Positions 43,931 to 53,449 of a stretch of 64,000 nt of DNA are shown one piece after another. The stretch lies in contig NZ_CP029185.2 of the NCBI RefSeq assembly GCF_003096015.2, positions 333,501-397,500 of the forward strand, read 5' to 3'. The first letter of the stretch is position 1. Each line of letters starts with the position of its first letter. This DNA comes from Limnobaculum parvum. GTDB taxonomy: Bacteria > Pseudomonadota > Gammaproteobacteria > Enterobacterales > Enterobacteriaceae. Under the pieces are notes generated by a model. The model made no database searches, had not been told where the DNA came from, and saw only the letters and a program-made list of their open reading frames with translations. A program made the translations under genes and the position numbers.

Positions 43931-45079
43931 ATGGATCAGTTCTTACCTTTTTCTCGACCAGCAATTGGGGAAGAAGAAATTGCTGCAGTGACACAAGTAT
44001 TACGTTCTGGGTGGATTACGACAGGCCCTAAAAATCAGCTATTAGAAGATAATTTTTGTCAGGCTTTTGGCTGTCAGTATGCGATATCGGTCAGTTCAGC
44101 CACTGGGGGCATGCACATCATGCTGTTAGCGCTGGGGATTGGTGAAGGTGATGAGGTCATTACGCCATCCCTAACGTGGGTGTCAACGCTGAATATGATC
44201 GAGCTACTGGGCGCAACACCGGTAATGATTGATGTTGACCCAGACACCCTAATGGTTGATGTCAACGCAATTGAGGCGGCCATCACGCCTAAAACTAAAG
44301 CGATTATACCTACCCACTACGCAGGCGTACCTCTTGATTTAGATCCTATCCGTGAACTTGCCTTACACCATGATATCCCGCTGATTGAAGATGCTGCTCA
44401 TGCCGTTGGTGTTCGCTATAAGGATAGTTGGGTAGGTACTACCGGGACGGCAATATTTTCCTTTCATGCCATTAAAAATATGACCTGTGCTGAAGGTGGG
44501 ATGATTGTTACTGACAATAAAGCGCTGGCTAATCGCCTGCGTAGCTTGAAGTTTCATGGTCTGGGAGTAGATGCTTTTGATCGTATGATCCAAGGGCGAT
44601 CGCCGCAGGCGGAAGTGATTGAGCCCGGTTTTAAATATAATTTGTCAGATATTAATGCAGCGCTGGCGCTGGTCCAGCTCAAGCGCTTGCCAGAGTTGAG
44701 CGCCAAGCGAAAGGCCCTTGCAGAGTATTACTTGAGCAAAATTGGCGATTTACCGATTAAACCTCTGGGGATTCCTGCCTATCCTCATCAACACAGTTGG
44801 CATTTGTTTGTTGTCCGCATTGATCCTGAAACCTGCGGTATTTCTCGTGATGATTTTATGTCAGCACTTAAAGAGCGAGGCATTGGTACCGGACTACATT
44901 TTCGAGCGTCCCACACTCAGAAATACTACCGTGAGCGTTATCCTGATGTATGCCTTCCCGCTACGGAGTGGAATTCAGCCAGAATATGTTCGTTGCCGCT
45001 GTTCCCTGATATGAGCTTCGAGGATGTGGATCGCGTCATTGCTGCTATCAAAGACGTTCTGGAGCATGTGAATGGGTGA
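43931..45079 (+). CDS. arnB: UDP-4-keto-pentose aminotransferase ArnB
   Basis: PLP enzyme making UDP-4-amino-4-deoxy-L-arabinose (L-Ara4N) from the ArnA product, with glutamate as donor. The ATG at 43931 (MDQFLPFSRP) is chosen by homology; an in-frame start 21 bases upstream is not used. It has 382 residues. Motifs are SGWITTGPKN, PSLTWVSTLN, EDAAHAVG and the PLP lysine in SFHAIKNMTCAEGG. First gene of the arn operon; it overlaps arnC by 8 bases. Confidence 0.96.
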   Translation: MDQFLPFSRPAIGEEEIAAVTQVLRSGWITTGPKNQLLEDNFCQAFGCQYAISVSSATGGMHIMLLALGIGEGDEVITPSLTWVSTLNMIELLGATPVMIDVDPDTLMVDVNAIEAAITPKTKAIIPTHYAGVPLDLDPIRELALHHDIPLIEDAAHAVGVRYKDSWVGTTGTAIFSFHAIKNMTCAEGGMIVTDNKALANRLRSLKFHGLGVDAFDRMIQGRSPQAEVIEPGFKYNLSDINAALALVQLKRLPELSAKRKALAEYYLSKIGDLPIKPLGIPAYPHQHSWHLFVVRIDPETCGISRDDFMSALKERGIGTGLHFRASHTQKYYRERYPDVCLPATEWNSARICSLPLFPDMSFEDVDRVIAAIKDVLEHVNG

Positions 45080-46055
45080 ATTATATCCGGTACTCAAAGT
45101 CTCAGTCGTTATTCCAGTTTATAACGAAGAAGAGAGCCTGCCCGCACTCCTTTCCCGAACAATAGCCGCTTGTAAACAGTTAAAACAGCCTTATGAAATT
45201 ATCCTCGTTGATGATGGTAGTACCGATGCTTCCGGCAATATGCTGATCGCGGCGGCCGAGGAGAGTGATAACCACATCATTGCCGTATTACTGAATCGTA
45301 ATTATGGTCAGCATTCCGCCATTATGGCGGGTTTTAATCAAGTGAGCGGTGATTTGATTATTACGTTAGACGCCGATTTACAAAACCCCCCGGAAGAAAT
45401 TATTCGCCTTGTTGAGGTGGCGGAGCAGGGCTATGACGTTGTTGGTACGGTTAGGGCCCGGCGACAGGACTCTTGGTTTCGTAGAAGCGCCTCGAAAATT
45501 ATTAATATGATGATACAGCAGGCGACCGGGAAAACGATGGGCGACTATGGCTGTATGCTGCGGGCTTATCGCCGCCATATTGTTGAGGCGATGCTGCACT
45601 GTCAGGAGAGAAGCACCTTTATACCTATTTTGGCCAATACCTTTGCCAGACATACCACCGAAATCGGCGTACAACATGCGGAGCGTGAGTTTGGTGATTC
45701 TAAATACAGTTTAATGAAACTGATTAATTTGATGTATGACCTGATTACCTGTCTTACCACGACCCCCCTACGGTTATTAAGCGTGATGGGCAGTATTGTT
45801 GCCCTCTCTGGATTTGCACTAGCCGTTGCGTTGGTCGTTTTGCGGTTGATTTTTGGGCCAGCGTGGGCTGCCAACGGTGTGTTCACACTGTTTGCCATCT
45901 TGTTTATGTTTATTGGTGCACAATTTGTCGGTATGGGATTACTTGGTGAGTATATCGGCCGGATTTACACCGATGTTCGTGCTCGCCCCCGTTATTTTAT
46001 TCAGAAAATTGTTGGCGAAAAAAATCATATTAACAATCAGGAAGAGAATGAATGA
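45072..46055 (+). CDS. arnC: Undecaprenyl-phosphate Ara4FN transferase ArnC
   Basis: Transfers 4-deoxy-4-formamido-L-arabinose from UDP to undecaprenyl phosphate on the inner membrane. It has 327 residues (322 in E. coli). The GT2 fold shows VVIPVYNEEESLPAL, DDGSTDASG, LDADLQNPPEE and GDYGCMLRAYRR. Two C-terminal helices (about 237-260 and 270-295) anchor it. It overlaps arnB by 8 bases and arnA by 4. Confidence 0.97.
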   Translation: MGELYPVLKVSVVIPVYNEEESLPALLSRTIAACKQLKQPYEIILVDDGSTDASGNMLIAAAEESDNHIIAVLLNRNYGQHSAIMAGFNQVSGDLIITLDADLQNPPEEIIRLVEVAEQGYDVVGTVRARRQDSWFRRSASKIINMMIQQATGKTMGDYGCMLRAYRRHIVEAMLHCQERSTFIPILANTFARHTTEIGVQHAEREFGDSKYSLMKLINLMYDLITCLTTTPLRLLSVMGSIVALSGFALAVALVVLRLIFGPAWAANGVFTLFAILFMFIGAQFVGMGLLGEYIGRIYTDVRARPRYFIQKIVGEKNHINNQEENE

Positions 46056-48034
46056 AAGCGATTGTATTTGCCTATCATGATATAGGTTGCACTGGGCTGG
46101 ATGCGCTCATTTCTGCGGGTTATGAGATTCAAGCCATCTTTACGCACGTAGATAATCCGGGAGAGAATACGTTTTTCTCATCCGTTGCCCATAAAGGCGC
46201 GGAAATGGGCATACCGGTTTATGCCCCGGAGGATGTCAATCACCCCCTTTGGGTGAGTCGTATTCACGAATTTTCTCCTGATATTATTTTCTCTTTTTAT
46301 TACCGCAAGTTACTGTGTGATGACATTTTATCGCTAGCGCCTAAGGGGGCCTATAACTTACACGGTTCATTATTGCCTCGCTATCGTGGCCGCGCTCCCG
46401 TTAACTGGGTACTGGTGCAAGGGGAAACGGAAACCGGCGTTACGCTGCACCAAATGACGATAAAGGCGGATGCCGGCGGTATTGTTGGCCAGTTAAAAGT
46501 TGCTATTGATAACGAGGATACGGCATTAACCCTGCACGCTAAACTGCGTGATGCGGCGGCTGAACTGTTAGCTGAACAGTTACCGGCCATCAAGCGCGCT
46601 CAATTTTCCCTGTCTCCGCAAGATGAGTCTCAGGCCTGCTATTTTGGCCGCCGTCAGCCAGAAGATGGTGATATCCATTGGGATGCGCCAGCTCAAACGG
46701 TGTATAACCTGATTCGGGCCGTCACCAAACCTTATCCCGGTGCATTTAGCGTTCATGGCAAAAAGAAGATGATTATCTGGAGCGCCCGCGTTTTAGATGT
46801 TGAACATGCTTATCATCCGGGCACCGTTATTTCTAGTGGCCCGTTGCAGATCGCCTGTGGTAAAGGGATATTGGAAGTGGTTGCTGGACAGGGGGACTCC
46901 GGCCTGTATGTTCAGGGTTCGCAATTGGCACAAGAGATTGGTTTGGTAAGCGGTGTTGTGCTGGGGGGAAAATCCAAAGCCAGTGCTCCACGCCGCCCAC
47001 GAGTGTTGATTCTGGGGGTTAACGGTTTTATCGGTAATCACCTGACGGAACGGCTGCTGCGTGATGATACCTATGAAGTTTATGGCCTAGATATTAGTTC
47101 TGACGCAATAGCGCGTTTTATTGGTCATCCCCATTTTCACTTTGTTGAGGGCGATATCAGTATTCACTCCGAATGGATTGAGTATCACATTAAAAAATGT
47201 GATGTGATTTTACCGCTGGTGGCGATTGCCACACCGATTGAATACACGCGTAATCCTTTAAAAGTCTTTGAGTTAGATTTTGAAGAAAACTTAAAGATTG
47301 TGCGTGACTGTGTGAAGTATAAAAAACGTATCATCTTCCCATCGACCTCTGAAGTCTATGGCATGTGTGATGACAATGAATTTGATGAAGATACATCGCG
47401 TTTAATCGTCGGGCCGATTAATAAACAGCGTTGGATTTACTCGATTTCTAAACAGCTACTGGATCGGGTCATTTGGGCCTACGGTATCAAAGATGAGCTG
47501 CGGTTTACGCTATTTCGTCCGTTTAACTGGATGGGACCTCGACTGGATAACCTTAACGCCGCCAGAATTGGCAGCTCGCGGGCCATTACTCAGTTAATTC
47601 TTAATTTGGTTGAAGGTTCACCCATTAGTTTGGTGGATGGCGGTCAACAAAAACGCTGTTTTACCGATATTCATGACGGTATCGAAGCGCTGTTTCGGAT
47701 TATTGAGAATAAAGGGGATCTCTGTGACGGCCAGATTATTAACATTGGTAACCCGGGCAACGAAGCGAGTATTCGTGAACTGGCTGAAATGCTATTGGAT
47801 TGCTTCGAGAAGCACCCGCTACGTCAACAATTCCCGCCGTTTGCCGGTTTTAATGTGATAGAGAGCAGCCATTACTACGGTAAAGGCTATCAGGATGTTG
47901 AACATCGTAAACCCAGCATTAAAAATGCCCTCCGCCTGCTGAGCTGGCAACCCACCATCGATATGCACCAAACGGTAGAGGAAACGTTAGATTTCTTTCT
48001 ACGTACGGTGGAATGCGATGACGGTCAATTATGA
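46052..48034 (+). CDS. arnA: Bifunctional UDP-Ara4N formyltransferase / UDP-GlcA decarboxylase ArnA
   Basis: Two-domain enzyme of 660 residues, as in E. coli. The N-terminal domain (about 1-304) formylates UDP-Ara4N, with HGSLLPRYRGRAPVNW as catalytic-site motif. The C-terminal domain (about 315-660) oxidatively decarboxylates UDP-glucuronic acid, with the NAD-binding motif GVNGFIGNHL and the short-chain dehydrogenase Tyr/Lys in YSISKQLLDR. It overlaps arnC and arnD by 4 bases each. Confidence 0.98.
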   Translation: MKAIVFAYHDIGCTGLDALISAGYEIQAIFTHVDNPGENTFFSSVAHKGAEMGIPVYAPEDVNHPLWVSRIHEFSPDIIFSFYYRKLLCDDILSLAPKGAYNLHGSLLPRYRGRAPVNWVLVQGETETGVTLHQMTIKADAGGIVGQLKVAIDNEDTALTLHAKLRDAAAELLAEQLPAIKRAQFSLSPQDESQACYFGRRQPEDGDIHWDAPAQTVYNLIRAVTKPYPGAFSVHGKKKMIIWSARVLDVEHAYHPGTVISSGPLQIACGKGILEVVAGQGDSGLYVQGSQLAQEIGLVSGVVLGGKSKASAPRRPRVLILGVNGFIGNHLTERLLRDDTYEVYGLDISSDAIARFIGHPHFHFVEGDISIHSEWIEYHIKKCDVILPLVAIATPIEYTRNPLKVFELDFEENLKIVRDCVKYKKRIIFPSTSEVYGMCDDNEFDEDTSRLIVGPINKQRWIYSISKQLLDRVIWAYGIKDELRFTLFRPFNWMGPRLDNLNAARIGSSRAITQLILNLVEGSPISLVDGGQQKRCFTDIHDGIEALFRIIENKGDLCDGQIINIGNPGNEASIRELAEMLLDCFEKHPLRQQFPPFAGFNVIESSHYYGKGYQDVEHRKPSIKNALRLLSWQPTIDMHQTVEETLDFFLRTVECDDGQL

Positions 48035-48948
48035 TGAAAAAGATTGGCTTGCGTATTGATGTTGATACTTTACGCGGTACACGTCAGGGGGTGCCTCAGT
48101 TACTGTCTTTATTGGATCGACATGGTATTCAGGGCAGCTTTTTCTTTAGTGTAGGGCCGGACAATATGGGGCGCCATTTATGGCGCCTTTTACGCCCGCG
48201 CTTTTTGTGGAAGATGTTGCGTTCTAATGCGGTATCTCTTTACGGCTGGGATATTTTGCTGGCGGGTACCGCATGGCCAGGCAAAGCGATCGGATTATCA
48301 CAGGCCCAAATGATACAAAATACGGCTCAGAAGGGGCATGAAGTAGGCCTGCACGCTTGGGACCATCAAGGCTGGCAGGCTAATGTTGAACGTTGGAGTG
48401 AAGCGCAGATTGTCCACCAGATAGCATTGGGTATTGAGATGCTGGAAGGTATTTTATCGCACAGGATTACTTGTTCCGCCGCCGCAGGCTGGCGGGCCGA
48501 TCGGCGAGTGATTGAGGTGAAAGAGCGGTTTGGTTTGGTCTGGAATAGCGATTGCCGTGGAACAGGGCCATTTCGCCCGGTGCTGAGTAACGGAGAAACG
48601 GGGGCGGTACAAATTCCGGTGACCTTGCCAACTTACGATGAGGTCGTGGGGCGAGAGGTCTCTTCGGCTGAGTTCAATGATTTTATATTGGATGCCATGC
48701 AACGAGATACGGGATCACCGGTTTATACCATCCATGCGGAGGTGGAAGGCATCGTTCAGGCCGCCGCTTTTGACCAATTGCTGGTGAGAATGGCTGAGGC
48801 AGACATGCAGTTTTGTCCACTGGGTCAACTGCTGCCGGAAGATCTTAACCAGTTACCGAAAGGTTTGGTGGTTCGCTCCTTCGTGGCCGGTCGAGAGGGG
48901 TGGCTGGGGTGCCAGTCTCCTTATGAGGGTGAAGATGAGAATATATAA
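48031..48948 (+). CDS. arnD: Ara4FN-undecaprenyl-phosphate deformylase ArnD
   Basis: Polysaccharide-deacetylase-family enzyme that removes the formyl group from the lipid-linked sugar, making the transfer to lipid A possible. It has 305 residues. Metal-site and family motifs are LRIDVDTLRGTR, GHEVGLHAWDHQGWQ and YTIHAEVEG. It overlaps arnA by 4 bases and arnT by 14. Confidence 0.96.
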   Translation: MMKKIGLRIDVDTLRGTRQGVPQLLSLLDRHGIQGSFFFSVGPDNMGRHLWRLLRPRFLWKMLRSNAVSLYGWDILLAGTAWPGKAIGLSQAQMIQNTAQKGHEVGLHAWDHQGWQANVERWSEAQIVHQIALGIEMLEGILSHRITCSAAAGWRADRRVIEVKERFGLVWNSDCRGTGPFRPVLSNGETGAVQIPVTLPTYDEVVGREVSSAEFNDFILDAMQRDTGSPVYTIHAEVEGIVQAAAFDQLLVRMAEADMQFCPLGQLLPEDLNQLPKGLVVRSFVAGREGWLGCQSPYEGEDENI

Positions 48949-50587
48949 TGGATTGGTGGCGCTGTTTCTGGGCTTGGTTTATCTGATTCCATCCAGCCTG
49001 CATTTACTCTGGCAACCTGATGAAACACGTTACGCCGAAATCAGCCGAGAAATGCTGGATAAAGGCGACTGGATTGTGCCCCAGTTTATGGGGGTGCGGT
49101 ATTTTGAAAAACCGATAGCAGGTTATTGGGTGAATAACCTTAGCCAATGGATCTTCGGTCATAATAACTTCTCCGTTAGATTTGGTTCATCGTTGAGTAT
49201 TGCTTTGAGTGGGTTACTGGTATTTTGGCTCGCTTCACGCATTCTGAACGACCGCAAAGGTGCTTATTTAGCCACGCTGATTTACTTTTCCAGTATGTTG
49301 GTGTTGTGCATCGGGGGATATGCGGTTCTGGATCCGATGCTAACGCTATGGATGACGGCGGCAATGGCCAGTTTTTATCTGACGATGAAAGCCACTAGCC
49401 GCCGTGAGACGTTGATTGCTTATCTCCTGCTGGGCTTGGCCTCCGGTATGGGCTTTTTAACCAAAGGTTTTTTATCGCTGGCTATCCCAGTTATCAGCGT
49501 TCTGCCGTATGTGATTCAGCAAAAAAAACTAAAAGAGCTGCTGATCTTTGGCCCGATAGCCATTGTTACCGCAGCGATTATTAGCCTGCCGTGGGTGCTA
49601 GCTATTCACTGGCGCGAGCCTGACTATTGGCGCTATTTTTTCTGGGTTGAGCATATCCAGCGCTTTGCCGAAAAAGACGCCCAGCATAAAGCGCCATTCT
49701 GGTACTACCTGCCGGTGTTATTGGCAGGAACGTTACCTTGGCTTGCGCTATTGCCGGGTGCGTTGGCGAAGGGGTGGAGACATCGAAAAGACCAGCCGGC
49801 TCTGTTTTACCTGCTGGGTTGGGTGGTGATGCCGTTCTTGTTTTTCAGCATTGCCAAAGGAAAATTGCCCACCTATATTTTGCCGTGCTTTGCACCGTTG
49901 GCGATTTTGATGGCATCTTGGGTATCTGGCTATATTCAGGCGGGATATTCGCGGGCATTAAAAATCAATGGATTGATAAACTTAGCATTTGGGGCCGTAG
50001 GCATTATAGCCCTGTTGTTGGTTGGTTCAGGAGTATTGCACGGTGTTCAACTATTTCAGCCGCAAGAATGGCTGAAGGTTGTTATCGGTACTGCTAGTTT
50101 TGGTTTTTGGCTGCTGGTGGGCATCATTACTTTTATTTCCCCCCTGAAACGTTGGCGCTGGGCGGCGGCGGCACCGATTGCGCTGATGCTGCTGTATGGA
50201 TATGCGATCCCTCAGCAAGTGATAGACTCCAAGCAGCCACAGGATTTTGTGTCAAAAAATAGGGATATTCTACAAAACAGCCGTTTTGTTTTGGTGGAAA
50301 CCACGGGTATCGCATCGGGTATCGCGTGGGAACTCGAGCGTGATGATATCGTGATGTACGAGAGCAAAGGCGAGATAAGTTATGGTTTAAGCTACCCCGA
50401 TGCGGCAGAACGGTATGTCTCAGCGGCGCAGTTTCCTGATTGGCTTAAGCAAAAACGCCCACAGGGGGACGTCTGTTTGGTGGTTCGGTTAGCCAAAGGG
50501 GAGGCGGTGGACCCAACGCTACCGAAAGCGGATGCTGTTTTCTATTATCAGCGGATGGCACTGCTGTTTTATAAGAAAGTGGGATAA
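48935..50587 (+). CDS. arnT: Lipid A 4-amino-4-deoxy-L-arabinosyltransferase ArnT
   Basis: Inner-membrane GT83 transferase that adds L-Ara4N to lipid A on the periplasmic side, giving polymyxin resistance. I chose the ATG at 48935, 5 bases after GAGGG, over the ATG at 48923. This gives 550 residues, as in E. coli. Motifs are LLWQPDETRYAEISREML and RYFEKPIAGYWVN in the first periplasmic loop. About a dozen hydrophobic helices follow, then a soluble C-terminal part. Confidence 0.96.
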   Translation: MRIYNGLVALFLGLVYLIPSSLHLLWQPDETRYAEISREMLDKGDWIVPQFMGVRYFEKPIAGYWVNNLSQWIFGHNNFSVRFGSSLSIALSGLLVFWLASRILNDRKGAYLATLIYFSSMLVLCIGGYAVLDPMLTLWMTAAMASFYLTMKATSRRETLIAYLLLGLASGMGFLTKGFLSLAIPVISVLPYVIQQKKLKELLIFGPIAIVTAAIISLPWVLAIHWREPDYWRYFFWVEHIQRFAEKDAQHKAPFWYYLPVLLAGTLPWLALLPGALAKGWRHRKDQPALFYLLGWVVMPFLFFSIAKGKLPTYILPCFAPLAILMASWVSGYIQAGYSRALKINGLINLAFGAVGIIALLLVGSGVLHGVQLFQPQEWLKVVIGTASFGFWLLVGIITFISPLKRWRWAAAAPIALMLLYGYAIPQQVIDSKQPQDFVSKNRDILQNSRFVLVETTGIASGIAWELERDDIVMYESKGEISYGLSYPDAAERYVSAAQFPDWLKQKRPQGDVCLVVRLAKGEAVDPTLPKADAVFYYQRMALLFYKKVG

Positions 50588-50931
50588 TGAGCTATCTTTT
50601 GCTGTTAATGGTTTGTGTGTTGACCTGCTGTGGGCAGCTCTGTCAAAAAATGGCAGTAGATCGCTGGCAAACGCTCCCGGAGTCATCGAGGCTTAGCGCC
50701 ACGTTGTACTGGTTATTGAGCGGCTTAGTACTGTTAGGTCTAGCCATGCTGATTTGGCTGCGCGTGCTGCAAATGTTACCGCTTAGCGTGGCTTATTCGA
50801 CCATAAGTTTTAATTTTGTGATGGTAACGCTATGTGCTCGCTATATTTTCCATGAGCCAACGGATAAACAGCACTGGATAGGAATAGGATTGATTATCAT
50901 AGGAATATTCCTGATGAGCTGTAGCCTATGA
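50587..50931 (+). CDS. arnE: Ara4N-phosphoundecaprenol flippase subunit ArnE
   Basis: Small EamA-like membrane protein that, with ArnF, moves the lipid-linked L-Ara4N across the inner membrane. It has 114 residues (111 in E. coli) and four hydrophobic helices. The conserved opening is LTCCGQLCQKMAVDRW. Its ATG overlaps the arnT stop (TAATG), and it overlaps arnF by 4 bases. Confidence 0.94.
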   Translation: MSYLLLLMVCVLTCCGQLCQKMAVDRWQTLPESSRLSATLYWLLSGLVLLGLAMLIWLRVLQMLPLSVAYSTISFNFVMVTLCARYIFHEPTDKQHWIGIGLIIIGIFLMSCSL

Positions 50932-51317
50932 AAGGATACGGATGGGCGGCTGGAAGTATTGTGCTTGCCAGTTGCGCGCAATGGTTAATGAAGTGGGGGA
51001 TGATCCAACTCCCCCAAATGCTTTGGTTTGGCACTGAGTTTCAGGCGTTGTTGTCATCTCCTGTTGTAGCGCTGCTTGCTGTCGGTGTGGGTATTCTTTT
51101 TTATGTCCTTTCAATGCTGTTTTGGTTTTTGACTTTGCGCTATTTACCTCTGAATAAAGCTTACCCATTACTAAGCCTCAGCTATGCGGTGGTGTATGTC
51201 GGCGCAATATTACTTCCTTGGTTTCACGAGCCGTTTTCACTGGTGAGAACCTTGGGCGTTGCCGTGATTATGGTTGGCGTATGGATAATCAATCGTCCGC
51301 GCCAACCATCATCCTGA
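50928..51317 (+). CDS. arnF: Ara4N-phosphoundecaprenol flippase subunit ArnF
   Basis: Partner of ArnE in the flippase. It has 129 residues (128 in E. coli) and four helices. LRYLPLNKAYPLLSLSYAVV is the family signature. It ends the arn operon. Only 20 bases separate it from the convergent thiH, and no terminator is visible between them. Confidence 0.94.
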   Translation: MKGYGWAAGSIVLASCAQWLMKWGMIQLPQMLWFGTEFQALLSSPVVALLAVGVGILFYVLSMLFWFLTLRYLPLNKAYPLLSLSYAVVYVGAILLPWFHEPFSLVRTLGVAVIMVGVWIINRPRQPSS

Positions 51318-51337
51318 TAGCGATTTCTTGGATGGGA

Positions 51338-52462
51338 TTATGACCGACCCAGATGTTTGTCCCAGTCTTTCCAAACTGGCTGTAGACCTTTGGCGATCAG
51401 CGCTTCGGCGACTTGCTGCGGTGAACGGTTATCGTGTGGGGAAAATTGCTCAAGTTCAGGTTTATTATTGGCATAGCCACCGGGTTGAGTTTTGGAGCCG
51501 GCGCTGACGTTGTTAATGGCGAGCGGTACCATATGGTCACGAAAATAGGGCGATTCACGGGTTGATAAAGACAGCTCAACCTCCGGTGCGAATAGGCGAA
51601 ACGCGCAGATAAGCTGCACTAATTGAGCATCATCTATCAGTGATGCGGGCGCTATTCCTCCTACACAGGGGCGTAAACGAGGGAAAGAGAGAGAATAACC
51701 ACTTTGCCAATAGCGATGTTGCAGAAAACTTAGGTGTTCAGCCAAATAGTAACTATCGGTACGCCAGTCAGCGGCTAAACCGAGTAGAGTACCTAATCCA
51801 ATTTTATTAATGCCCGCCTCTCCCAGCCTTTCTGGGGTTGCTAGCCGCCAGAAAAAATCCTGCTTTTTGCCTTTCAAGTGGTGTTGCTGATAGGTGAAGC
51901 GATGGTAGGTTTCCTGATAAACCATGACGGCATCCAATCCTAAGGTTTTTAGTTCCTCGTACTCTTCGCTGCTTAGCGGCTGTACCTCCATCATGAGTGA
52001 GCTGAAGTGTTGACGGATGGCGGGAAAATGACGGCGGAAATAATCCATGCCTACTTTTCCCTGATGTTCTCCGGTGACCAGTAACAGATGTTTATAGCCC
52101 ATGGCGTTTAGCGCATGGCACTCCAATGCAATCTCATGTTCATCCAGCGTTTTACGCTTGATACGATTGCTCATTGAAAAACCGCAATAGCTACACTCAT
52201 TGGCACACAGATTGGACAGATAAAGCGGGGCGTAAAAGCTGACGGTATTACCAAAACGCTGACGTGTGAGGTGTTGCGCTTCTTGTGCCATGACTTCTAG
52301 ATAAGGTAATGCCGCCGGGGAAATCAGCGCCATAAAATCACCCAGCGTACGCCGTTGGTTTCTCAGCGCCTGTTCAACATCTCTGGATGTTTTACTGTAT
52401 AGGCTCAGGGAAATATCATCCCAGTCCAAATTTTGCCAGTGGTACCGAAATTCGGTTTTCAT
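51338..52462 (-). CDS. thiH: 2-iminoacetate synthase ThiH
   Basis: Radical SAM enzyme that splits tyrosine to dehydroglycine and p-cresol for thiazole synthesis in anaerobes and facultative anaerobes. It has 374 residues (377 in E. coli). The cluster motif CX3CX2C is in CANECSYCGFS. It is the last gene of thiCEFSGH and overlaps thiG by 4 bases. Confidence 0.96.
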   Translation of the reverse strand: MKTEFRYHWQNLDWDDISLSLYSKTSRDVEQALRNQRRTLGDFMALISPAALPYLEVMAQEAQHLTRQRFGNTVSFYAPLYLSNLCANECSYCGFSMSNRIKRKTLDEHEIALECHALNAMGYKHLLLVTGEHQGKVGMDYFRRHFPAIRQHFSSLMMEVQPLSSEEYEELKTLGLDAVMVYQETYHRFTYQQHHLKGKKQDFFWRLATPERLGEAGINKIGLGTLLGLAADWRTDSYYLAEHLSFLQHRYWQSGYSLSFPRLRPCVGGIAPASLIDDAQLVQLICAFRLFAPEVELSLSTRESPYFRDHMVPLAINNVSAGSKTQPGGYANNKPELEQFSPHDNRSPQQVAEALIAKGLQPVWKDWDKHLGRS

Positions 52463-53247
52463 TTCCCCTCCAGCGCTTTGGGCTTAAGAAAGTCAGTTAA
52501 TGGGCTGGAGGCGGATGCCCAGGCATTATGGTGCACTGCACCTAACCCGGCCTGTCTGGCTAAGTGGCCTGCCTCAACCGCCCATTTAAACGCCGTAGCC
52601 ATATTTACTGGGTCTCTGGCTACCGCGATGGCGGTATTAACCAATACCGCATCGGCACCTATTTCCATCGCCTGAGCGGCATGACTTGGGCTGCCAATAC
52701 CGGCATCCACCACCACTGGAACGGTTGATTGCTCAATAATGATTTTTAAAAACTCTTTAGTGACTAAACCTAAATTAGAACCAATGGGGGCACCTAATGG
52801 CATCACGGCGACACAGCCAACCGCCTCCAGACGTTTGCATAGCACTGGATCGGCACCGCAGTAAGGCAGCACAATAAATCCTTGTTTAACCAGCTCCTCT
52901 GCTGCCTTTAGCGTTTCAATCGGGTCTGGTAACAGATAGCGGGCATCCGGATGAATTTCCAGCTTTATCCAATGGGTTTCCAGCGCATCTCTTGCCAACT
53001 GGGCTGCAAAAATGGCTTCTGCGGCGGTTTTCGCGCCAGAGGTATTCGGCAATAATCGGATGCCATGTTGCTGTAGCGGTGCCAAAATGGCATCACTGTT
53101 GCTATGAACATTGACCCGCTTCATTGCCATGGTTGCCAGTTCTGAACCAGAGGCAGCAATAGCCTGCATCATCACATTTGAAGATGAAAACTTTCCCGTA
53201 CCAACAAATAGGCGCGAGGTAAATGTCGTGTCTGCAATGGTTAACAT
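52459..53247 (-). CDS. thiG: Thiazole synthase ThiG
   Basis: TIM-barrel enzyme forming the thiazole phosphate ring from DXP, dehydroglycine and ThiS-thiocarboxylate. The ATG at 53247 (MLTIADTTF) follows a strong GGAGG and gives 262 residues (256 in E. coli); a longer frame to 53292 is rejected. Motifs include the Schiff-base region KLEIHPDARYLLPD, PYCGADPVLCKRL and VDAGIGSPSHAAQAMEIGAD. It starts one base after the thiS stop. Confidence 0.96.
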   Translation of the reverse strand: MLTIADTTFTSRLFVGTGKFSSSNVMMQAIAASGSELATMAMKRVNVHSNSDAILAPLQQHGIRLLPNTSGAKTAAEAIFAAQLARDALETHWIKLEIHPDARYLLPDPIETLKAAEELVKQGFIVLPYCGADPVLCKRLEAVGCVAVMPLGAPIGSNLGLVTKEFLKIIIEQSTVPVVVDAGIGSPSHAAQAMEIGADAVLVNTAIAVARDPVNMATAFKWAVEAGHLARQAGLGAVHHNAWASASSPLTDFLKPKALEGK

Positions 53248-53248
53248 A

Positions 53249-53449
53249 TCAGCCTCCTGCAATGGCTTGAAAAAGTAAAACGACATCACCATTTTGAAGT
53301 AAATGACTGTCCCACTGGCTTTTCGGGCATATTTCCTGATTAACGGCTACGGCCATACCCATAGTTGATTGGTTCAACTGTTGGAGTAGGGCGGATAGAG
53401 TGATGGGGCTCTCTGCACTAACCGGTGATTCATTCACCATGATTTGCAT
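53249..53449 (-). CDS. thiS: Sulfur carrier protein ThiS
   Basis: Ubiquitin-like carrier that delivers sulfur as a C-terminal thiocarboxylate. The ATG at 53449 (MQIMVNESP) gives 66 residues, as in E. coli, and the essential C-terminal GlyGly is present (FQAIAGG). The frame is open further upstream, inside thiF, but that extension is not homologous. It overlaps thiF by 20 bases. Confidence 0.95.
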   Translation of the reverse strand: MQIMVNESPVSAESPITLSALLQQLNQSTMGMAVAVNQEICPKSQWDSHLLQNGDVVLLFQAIAGG

